From Piromyces finnis (Eukaryota > Neocallimastigomycota > Neocallimastigomycetes > Neocallimastigales > Neocallimastigaceae), in the NCBI GenBank assembly GCA_002104945.1, contig MCFH01000019.1:590501-654500 (forward strand): a stretch of 64,000 nucleotides of DNA. The letters are read 5' to 3'. Shown here piece by piece: positions 56,585 to 64,000 of this stretch (positions are counted from its first letter, which is position 1; each line of letters starts with the position of its first letter). A model generated the notes under the pieces. That model had not been told where the DNA came from and made no database searches. It worked only from the letters and a program-made list of their open reading frames with translations. The position numbers were made by a program, and so were the translations under genes.

Positions 56585-59500
56585 TTGACCCTTCTATATT
56601 TGTTTCTTCCTCTAATTCTGGGTTTCTTTTAGTATAAGGCTCCAACTGAGAGATATGAAATACCGGATGAATGTGAAGGGTTTCTGGTAATTCTAGTCGG
56701 TAGTTCATTCTGCCCTTCTCTTCAATGATTTTGAAAGGTCCTAAGTATTGATTAGAAAGTTTACGAGCTGGTTCATTGGAAAAATAGAATCTTTTGAGCC
56801 ACACTAGATCGTTTATTTTTAATTTTGGCCCAGTAGATTTTTTCAAATCGCCGAATTTTTTAAATGATGCTTTAGCTTTTTCCAGATGTGTTTTAATAGC
56901 ATTAAAGTGTGCAGACCAGTCCCTAGTTAAAGCTGAAGCATTGTCCTTAAGTAAGATTGGTGGGGAATCAATATTGCATACTGGATTAAATCCATAATTT
57001 GCATAGAATGGTGATACTTCAATCGACTTATGTATGGAGTTATTATATGCAAGTTCACAGAGAGAGAGGAAAAGACACCACTCGTTTTGTGCTGAGGAAC
57101 AATAACACCTAAGGTATTGTTCAATTACTGAATTAACACGTTCCACTTGGCCATTGGATTGCTGGTGATGAGGTGTTGCGAGACTAGCCTTAATATTAAG
57201 GGCAGAGCACAAAGAAGACCAAAATTCTGACGAGAATTAGGAGCCATGATCTGAGATAATAGTTTTTGGAAACCCATGATACCTAAACACGTTAAAAAGC
57301 AATAATTTAGCAGTCAATTCCGCAGAAGGAACATCCGAACAGGGAATAAGGTGTATCATCTTAGTAAAATGGTCAAATACCACCATTATACACGTACAAT
57401 CTTGTGAACTTGGAAGGTAGACTATAAAATCGACTCCAATTATTTCCCATGGTGCATTTGGAATAGGTAAGGGTAGGATTTCACCATAGGGCTTGTGTCT
57501 TCGTATCTTGTTTCTTCCACAGATAGTACAAGATTGTATAAAATTGTGAATGTCTTTCTTCATGTTTGGCCACCAGTAATATCTTTTGATTTTGTCAAAA
57601 GTTTTATCGACACCTTGGTGACCGTTTGTAGGGGTGCCATGAAACGATTTCAGAATTCTTGCTCTAAGGTTGGATGGCACAATTATTCTCTTTTGAAAGT
57701 GTAAAACGCCTTCGATCATACTGAAAAGAGAACTTTTGATCTTATCGCTATTGGTTGAAGAAATCTTTTTTAAAATTTCTCTACAATACTTATCTGACTT
57801 TTGAGAATCAATAAGACAACTAATATTGTCAATTGTTGAACAGCAAAACACATTATCATTTATTAGAGGTTGTGTGTTCAGACTTATACTTGATTTCTTG
57901 TAATCAGGCCTTCTTGATAAAGAGTCTGGTTTACCACCTTTGACCCCTGGCCTATAAGATATTCTAAAGTCAAATTTGGAGAGGAAAAGACTCCATCTGC
58001 CTTTGATTTAAGCTCTGAGGCTTTTTTAAATAGAGGAGATTGCGATGGTCGGTAATTACTTGAACTGGGAATTTGGCGCCTTCGAGGTGATGTCTCCAAG
58101 TATCAAAGGCTGTGATGATAGCGAGAAGTTCTTTATCATATATGGTATAATTAACTTCTGCATCAGTCAATGATCTTGAGTGGAAGGCAACTGGATGAAG
58201 ACAATTATCAGTATCACAAATTTGAGAAAGAATACAGCCAATTGCGAAATCACTCGCGTCAGTCTCGACTGTAAATTCTTTTTCATAATCTGGGTATTGT
58301 AATATATCTTCGGAGTCAAAAGCTTCTTTCAATTTATTGAATGCGGAGGACGCCTCATCATCCCAAATAAACGCATTACCTTTCTTGAGAAGTCGACGAA
58401 GGGGTTCCATGATTTTCGAAAAGTTCTTGATAAACTTCCTGTAGAAGTTACATAGACCAAGAAATCCTTGCAATTCCTTGGTATTTTTTGGTATCGGCCA
58501 TTCAGAGACTGATTTTATTTTGTCTTTGTCCATAAGAAAGCCGCTAGTGGATACAATAAACCTAAGAAATGATGTTTCCTTAACGTGGAAATCACATTTC
58601 TCTAACTTAATATAAAGACCATTATCGATAAGACGCTTTAATACATGACGGACGTGTTGTGCGTGATCGTTGACATTCATAAATAGATAATAATATCATC
58701 TAAATAAACCTGAACAAATTTCCCGATGGAATCCGAAAGAACATCTTGGATGAATCTTTGAAATACCGAAGGAGCATTTCTAAGACCAAACGGCATAACA
58801 AGGTACTCGAAATGCCCTATAGGAGTTCTGAAGGCAGTAAGGTATTCGTGTCCCTTTTTTACCCTTACCAGGTTATACGCGAATCTGAGATCGAGCCTAG
58901 AGAATATTTCAACCCCCTTAAACGATTCGATTAAGTCATTGATGCGTGGGATGGGATAACTATTACGGATCGTAATAGAATTCAATTTCCTATAGTCGAC
59001 ACAGAGACGTAAAGATCCATCAGGCTTCTTGACAAACAACACGGGAGCACCCGCAGGAGACTTGGATTTTCTTATAAATCCTTTTGCAATATTTTCTCTA
59101 ATATATTCTTTAAGTGCATTCATTTCATCGACAGTTAAAGAATAAATTGGACCAAAGAATAACTGGCTACCCGGAATTAGATCAAATGATATATCATACT
59201 GACGATGAGGAGGGAGCTTGTCAGCATTCTTCTTTTCGAAAACAGTCATCAAATCTGAGTAGTATTTTGAGAGAATTTTATCCTTACTAAAATCGTCGCG
59301 GCAAAATTCGACAGTATCTGGCATAGCTAGGCAAATGTCCGAATCATATAACTCATCTTCCGATATAGATGAGGGGATAATAGAATCGGTTGGTCCTTTT
59401 TCTGGAACAATTAACGCTGCGGCTATATTTTCTTCTAAAAAGGTCAGCTTCTTACCCTTTGAAGATGGGCAATGAGAAAGGCAGTGATTTTCAAGGAAAT

Positions 59501-60597
59501 AGATACTATTTTTTTAAAAGTCAATATAGGGTTTATGTATGCTCAACCAATCTCTCCCAAGAATAACAGAGATACCTTGTAATTGAAGATTAGCTACGCC
59601 GAATTCAAAGAGTTCTGAATGATCCAAGAAACAGAGCTTAATACGCTTGGTAACCTGTTTGATTGCCATTCTCTTGTTGTTTGGTAATTGAATACTAATA
59701 GAGGATGGAAGGCTAGATACTGGTAGTTTGTTCATAACAACGAAGTTCTTACAGAAGAAACTCCTTGCTGAGCCTGAATCAATTAACAGCTTAACTTTCA
59801 ATGTTTTGTTGTTCGTCTTGATGATGAAAGTGGAAGTCATCGTATTTGTTCTATTTGGCGTGTAATTGGCTGAAAGTATTTCATTGTTTTTCTGGTTTTT
59901 TTGAATATTTTTAATCTTCTTGTTGTTATCCATCTTGTTAAAGTTGTATAATTTCCTTCCGAAGGACTTCTCATCTTTACGGTCATTCTTGAGCTTCTTG
60001 TTATGTAAATTACAAATATTATTATTAATAAGACATTTTTTGTCGAGGTTAATAATAATATTAGTAGCTTCGAATAGCGTCTTGGGTCTGTCCACTTCGT
60101 CGAACTCCCTTTGCACTTCTTCGAGAAGGCCTCTCCTGATAAGATCAACGAATACTTCGTCAGGCCATCCGATTCTCTTAGAGAGTCTTCTGAACTCGAT
60201 TGTATAATTGGCTGCCTTCCTAAATGATGCTGTTTAAGGTTCAAAAGTTGTTCTATAAGAATATACTTTTGTTCCTTTGTATCCTCAAAGTTATCCAGCA
60301 ATAAGTACTAATAGTACTATCAGCAATGAGAGATAACCCCCATTTTCTTGCTGCACCTTGAAGTTTATTAACAACAAAAGAACATTTAGATTCATCCTTT
60401 TGAAATGTGTTAGAATGTTCCTTGAAAAACATTTCACATTGTCCAAGAATTTCACTTAAATTCATACTGTCGTTAGTTTTATTTTCAAGGGCTAAAACAC
60501 CGTTAGGTGCAAAGAAAGTAGAGATGTATTCGGTTATAGCCGAAATTAACTTCGAAGCATCCACATCACAAGGACTGCCGTCGCCAATTATATTCAT
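56580..60597 (-). pseudogene. gag-pol: Ty3-4 Gag-Pol, several breaks
   Basis: Gag starts at 60597 (MNIIGDGSPCDVDASK). A frame break at about 60255 and the protease LLIDSGSARSFF (about 59780) follow, then an in-frame TAA at about 59514. RT has LRLCVDYRKLN, VMPFGLRNAP and YLDDIII, ending in a frameshift at 58678. RNase H is ETDASDFAIG, with breaks at about 57980 and 57860. The integrase finger and core are present (GVDFIVYLP, then ISDHGS followed by TAA at about 57236, where the family has Gln), then SNGQVERVN. It ends FHISQLEPYT without a chromodomain. The terminal codon pair ATG TAA uses the first bases of the LTR. A zinc knuckle was not found. Confidence 0.88.
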
Positions 60598-60976
60598 TAT
60601 TCTAAAAGTTATAAAGTAAGAAAAAAAAATAAAATAAAAATTAAGTCGTATAGGGAAATAATAGATTAATAATGAAAATTATACGTAATAGTAATACTAG
60701 TGTTTTAATTCCAAATTTGATATTATTATTATTATTTTTTTTTCTGGAGAAAAAAAAAACAAATTCCTTTTTTTCTACAAAATTAAATTTTATTTATTAT
60801 TTTTATATTATTATTATTATTATTATATTTAATTGGTAAATTTTTTTTTTTGATTGGTAGGTTTTTTTTTTTTTTTTAAAAAATTTTCATTGGTGCAATT
60901 GATTTAAAAATTTTTTTAATGTATACTAGTTTTAGATTTATTATTTTATTTACATTTTTTAATTTTACTACATTGA
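60598..60976 (-). other. Ty3-4 leader
   Basis: Homopolymer-rich T/A tracts (about 60738-60780, 60840-60900) and a TTA microsatellite between primer site and gag. No gene. Confidence 0.6.
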
Positions 60977-60987
60977 AGAGTTATTAT
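60977..60987 (-). promoter_or_regulatory. Self-priming site of Ty3-4
   Basis: Sense ATAATAACTCT directly follows the 5' LTR and is the exact complement of AGAGTTATTAT in that LTR (complement of 61242-61252). That 11-mer lies 29 nt after the TATA box at 61282-61289 (complement). Confidence 0.9.
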
Positions 60988-61614
60988 TGTAATAATTTTA
61001 TTATATGCATTAATATTTCACATAATAAAATTATTAGCTACATTTTAACACTAATTGTTAAAATGAGATAATGATAAGGAAACTATTTATTAAAATAAAA
61101 AAAAATATACTTATCGAGTTTATTATAAGAGCCTATAAATAACGTTTGTGTTAGGGTTTAAAATATTTTTTATTATAAGAATGTTTTATTAATGTTAAAA
61201 GTGTATCAATTTATTTATGTTATTTATTATAATTTCTTATAATAATAACTCTTGATTTTCAAATGAAACTCAAGAGGTCTTTTTATATAAAAACTTAAAG
61301 AATAAAAGAAAGTTCTAATCTTAATAAATTTCTTTTCTAGAAAAAGATTAGAAGAAAAAACTAGAAAAGTTTCAATTGATAATCTATTCTTATCAATCAT
61401 CGTATTATTAGATAAAACCGAATGGATTCGGGAAAATTCTAATAATCGATTTTTTCTAAATACAATAATTTACATTACATTTAAAATACATTATGTATTA
61501 TAATAAAATTTAATAAAATTTAATAAAATATTAAAGGTTAAATAAAAAATATAATAAATTAATTTTAATAAGAAATATAGATTATTTATTATAAAATAAA
61601 TCTAATTTCTTACA
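60988..61614 (-). repeat. 5' LTR of Ty3-4
   Basis: 627 bp. TATA box TATATAAA, then a hairpin CTCTTGA...TCAAGAG, then the predicted RNA start AGAGTTATTAT. Confidence 0.9.
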
Positions 61615-61627
61615 TCATTACACTAAC

Positions 61628-61860
61628 CGACGTGTCAGAAATTGGTATTGGTGTTGCTATTTTCCAATTGGACGAAGGAAATGACACAATTCGTAATTAC
61701 ATTACAAACAACATATAAATGATAATAATCGTGAGAATATCGTACCCCTATTTGGTCACAAATACCGAGTTCAAGAATATCAAAAATTTAAGAAATCTTA
61801 ATTTCTTAGCCAAAGGAGAGACTCAAAACGACGAAATTCACGAAGAAAGTGAGGAGTCAA
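61628..61860 (+). pseudogene. Ty3-5 RNase H remainder
   Basis: After the insertion the frame resumes with DVSEIGIGVAIFQLDEGND, the first RNase H strand (family TDAS-x-x-G-x-G). An in-frame TAA at 61716-61718 follows. The same frame then reads YLVTNTEFKNIKNLRNLNF, resembling the last RNase H strand (LIRTDNxxFKxF). The central part with the catalytic Glu is missing or too decayed. It passes without a spacer into the Gag-like ORF. Confidence 0.55.
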
Positions 61861-63437
61861 GCTCGGAGTCTATTCTACATTTAGACGAACAATATACTGA
61901 AACAATTAATAACACTCTTTATCTAAATACCGCTAAAAGAATAAACCAAAAGATGGAGCAAAGCCAGCTCGAAACATCAAATAAAGGAAAAAATATTCCG
62001 CATAAAGAAGAATACATGGAACTAGACCAAACTCAAAAGATAGGAAATGAGTTAGAACAGGTCTACAATAACTCTTCTAGTTCAGAAGGAACATCTAGTT
62101 CAGTCGAACAATATATCAATAATTTAGCCGATGATGTCCCAGATAACTGGACTATAAAGTCTCAGCAACTAAATCCCTATGGAGGAACTAGTCAAATTAA
62201 AACATACAATTCAAATAATTCGGGAGCCATCGTTCTGGAATCTACAAATAAAATGTATCAAGAAATGGAAACCCGAAGATTAAACGATAAAGAAGAATTA
62301 CAAGCAACCATGAAAAACTTCATGGATCAGATGACGGCGCAATTTGCCAATATGACGGCTACCCTATCCGCATCACTCCAAGCAGGAATAACGGAAAATA
62401 AGAACCAAATTGAAGTCATACGTCTGCAAATGGCAAACAAGGCCGAGAATATAGAGGTACAACAACTAGCCAATGTAATAGATAAAAATACGGTTAAACC
62501 CATGGACTTATCAGCGGCTGTAGGTGAGATGAAAGAAGAAATGCATAACAACAAACTTCTTACTGCTAAATCATCCGACCTCATTCCCATCGAACATGAA
62601 ATCAATGAGCAAGGAAAGATAGTAGATATGTCTGCTCGTGAGATTTCTGCTTTACAAAATCGATTAACTACCCTTCAGAAAGAAGTAAAAGAATTAACCA
62701 AAAAATCAAAAGAGGATAATATATATTCTCATAATATCACTAAAAATATTAATAACCAAATAGCTGAAAAGCTACAAGCTGTCCGAACAGATACAAAAAG
62801 GACAATTCAAGACTTGCATTACAAACTAATAAGCCTCTACAATATACAAGAAAAGGACAAAGAAGACTTCAGAAATGACTTTGCTAAACTTCAAAAAACC
62901 TTAGAAGATAACATAATTCTTCAAACCCAGTTACAAGAAAGGATTAAATCCTTAGAAAATGAAATTATGGAAAATCCTACTAACACTATTAAAGTTGAAA
63001 ACAACATAGCAGGGTTACATCAATTATATGAGAACATACTCATGAGATATGAGGAAATCTCTACCTTAATTAAGGATAAGGAACTCACTCACTGTATGAG
63101 TGAAATCGCTAAAATTAAAACTAAACTTAATACAATTAACCACTTAAAGATAGATAATTTACAAGAAGAATATAAAAGATTATTCCATGATAACGAAAAA
63201 ACCCATTGTTTATTTGAGATCGATCACGATTTCGACTCTATGAAAATTATTCTACATCCAAAAAATGAAAAATGCGAGAAAATAATCAATACATTAATCA
63301 ATGAAAGATACTTAATTAAAGCCGGATTTGAATTTCCTGACCAGAAGATCTCCCTAAGTAATATTTCTCAATTTAGACCAAGTAATTCTTTTATAGGACA
63401 ATCTACTTTTGTTGTTTTCCGCTTCACGATTATCTAG
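61719..63437 (+). CDS. Ty3-5 Gag-like coiled-coil protein, second copy
   Basis: 572 open codons. Residues 1-40 overlap the RNase H end. Next comes an acidic serine-rich segment (EESEESSSES), then long heptad-rich helices (LQNRLTTLQKEVKEL, KLQKTLEDNIILQTQLQERI, LKIDNLQEEYKRLF) over about 190-480. It stops at TAG 63435, but the coiled coil continues in another frame to 64000. There it reaches DYFDSRFKRNKFKNESEEDF and the YYYYKNHPRIF box also found at 49365. No zinc knuckle or known domain. Base composition is less AT-rich than the neighbourhood. Role as Gag/virion scaffold is inferred from position only. Confidence 0.6.
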   Translation: MIIIVRISYPYLVTNTEFKNIKNLRNLNFLAKGETQNDEIHEESEESSSESILHLDEQYTETINNTLYLNTAKRINQKMEQSQLETSNKGKNIPHKEEYMELDQTQKIGNELEQVYNNSSSSEGTSSSVEQYINNLADDVPDNWTIKSQQLNPYGGTSQIKTYNSNNSGAIVLESTNKMYQEMETRRLNDKEELQATMKNFMDQMTAQFANMTATLSASLQAGITENKNQIEVIRLQMANKAENIEVQQLANVIDKNTVKPMDLSAAVGEMKEEMHNNKLLTAKSSDLIPIEHEINEQGKIVDMSAREISALQNRLTTLQKEVKELTKKSKEDNIYSHNITKNINNQIAEKLQAVRTDTKRTIQDLHYKLISLYNIQEKDKEDFRNDFAKLQKTLEDNIILQTQLQERIKSLENEIMENPTNTIKVENNIAGLHQLYENILMRYEEISTLIKDKELTHCMSEIAKIKTKLNTINHLKIDNLQEEYKRLFHDNEKTHCLFEIDHDFDSMKIILHPKNEKCEKIINTLINERYLIKAGFEFPDQKISLSNISQFRPSNSFIGQSTFVVFRFTII

Positions 63438-64000
63438 AGAATTAATCAGAAAATCAATGAAGGAAATAATAAGCTATACAAAAAACTATCTTCACTAGAA
63501 AGTAATCAAGATGTTTTCGGTGCTGAAATGGAACAAGGTAATGCTAAACATCAAGCTTTCGAAAAGGAAGTACTGGAACTCCAAACAAAGATGGAAAAAT
63601 TAATAGAACAACAAAATTACCTCATGAGAGATAACCAGTTCTTTAAAAACAGAACACCTTCAACCACATATCAATCAAGTATATCAAATAAAATACTTAA
63701 CAACTTATCTACCGAATCTAATCAGTTCAACGCATGTTTTAGTAACGAAGAGGAGAAACACGACTACTTCGATTCAAGATTCAAAAGAAATAAATTCAAA
63801 AATGAATCGGAAGAAGACTTTAGGGAAAGGTTCTCAAATTTAACGGAAAAAACCAAACCCGATCTCAGAAATGGATCCCGTAATGAACAGTATTACTACT
63901 ATAAGAACCATCCTAGAATCTTTAATTCTAAACTACAAGCTACTGTTCCCTTTCATCCTACAGAATTCGAAGACTTACCCACCTCGAATTCAACAGCGGC

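Larger units (their letters stand above)
55903..61614 (-). mobile_element. Ty3-4: self-priming Ty3 element with broken gag-pol, no chromodomain
   Basis: 5712 bp, LTRs 55903-56584 and 60988-61614, TSD TCATT at 55898-55902 and 61615-61619, three bases from the end of LTR I. The LTRs are nearly alike except for a 55-bp tandem duplication in the left one. An 11-nt self-primer site is exact. Confidence 0.92.
51686..61622 (-). repeat. Composite insertion I (LTR I with nested elements)
   Basis: It begins TGTAAAGAAATGTG and ends CATTACA, with TSD CTAAC at 51681-51685 and 61623-61627 inside the RNase H frame of Ty3-5. LTR I sequence proper is 51686-52154 (with a TATA box on the minus strand near 51900 and a tRNA-like patch at 52032-52087) plus part of 54558-55902. 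K1-K3 and Ty3-4 sit inside. Confidence 0.8.
49352..64000 (+). mobile_element. Ty3-5: integrase-less gag-RT-RNase H element, head to tail
   Basis: With LTR A3 and insertion I removed, the order is capsid-like region (49365-50043), RT (50450-51156), RNase H (51566-51685 then 61628 on), then a new coiled-coil Gag-like ORF (61719 on). That ORF reaches, at about 63880, the same YYYYK-x-HPRI box that opens the element at 49365. The repeat unit is thus about 4.2 kb with no LTR, protease or integrase seen in it. RT carries QWKVLPFGLSTAPSIFQ, closer to caulimovirid-type RTs than to the chromoviruses here. It cuts into the RPB2 remnant and runs off the window. Confidence 0.6.

Noticed and set aside
1-64000. 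Alternative genetic code with TAA/TAG as sense codons
   Set aside because: Several genes with internal TAA/TAG also contain frameshifts and deletions, and intact frames (Ty3-1 pol, 45349 ORF) end normally at TAA. Decay is the simpler reading.
1-64000. CRISPR arrays, rRNA genes, bacterial-type operons
   Set aside because: Tandem repeats seen (66-bp triplication, minisatellite, microsatellites) lack regular unique spacers, and no rRNA-like conserved stretch is visible.

Overview
The window is strongly AT-rich eukaryotic DNA with no conventional cellular gene that I can recognise. It reads as a decaying endogenous giant-virus segment (Nucleocytoviricota, NCLDV type) that has been torn apart by nested LTR retrotransposons. 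Chromodomain Ty3 elements with Tf1/sushi-type self-priming suggest a fungal host, but host identity is inference.

Virus-derived genes lie at both ends of the copia block: uracil-DNA glycosylase (3691-4258, +), two adjoining ORFs (4704-5555, -), RNA polymerase large subunit fragments (37468-39804, +), family B DNA polymerase (40066-43577, -), unknown ORFs (43816-44255, -; 45349-45939, +), D5-like primase-helicase (46590-48230, +) and RNA polymerase second-largest subunit C-terminus (48865-49351, -). Nearly all carry stops, frameshifts, deletions or LTR insertions.

Mobile layout. 1-2571: chromovirus remnant, LTR A with a template-switch rearrangement, broken gag. 5767-6311: tRNA-related SINE with 13-bp target duplication. 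6320-13316: young Ty3 element (Ty3-1) with identical 592-bp LTRs and a -1 frameshift signal. 13334-37480: one Copia element without LTRs, split by a four-deep stack of solo LTRs (15501-18825) and by the 15-kb chromovirus Ty3-3 (19999-35229). Ty3-3 itself contains solo LTR D2, the intact chromovirus Ty3-2 (21327-27709) and the LTR H/J2 insert. 49352-64000: an integrase-less gag-RT-RNase H element repeated head to tail (Ty3-5), split by LTR A3 and by the composite insertion I (51686-61622), which holds LTRs K1-K3 and Ty3-4 (55903-61614).

Almost every insertion can be peeled off by its target-site duplication (TSD): CATTG, CTTTT, TATAC, TACTG, GGATG, GTCCT (twice), TTCGT, ATATT, AAAGT, CTTTC, CTAAC, TTTTA (four copies), TCATT. 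Two patterns go beyond ordinary annotation. Insertions into LTRs fall at, or within about 40 bp of, the ends of older elements, several reusing the older TSD. Three chromovirus families share one layout: a TATA box, 28-29 nt containing a hairpin in at least two of them, then an 11-mer complementary to the primer-binding site next to the LTR.
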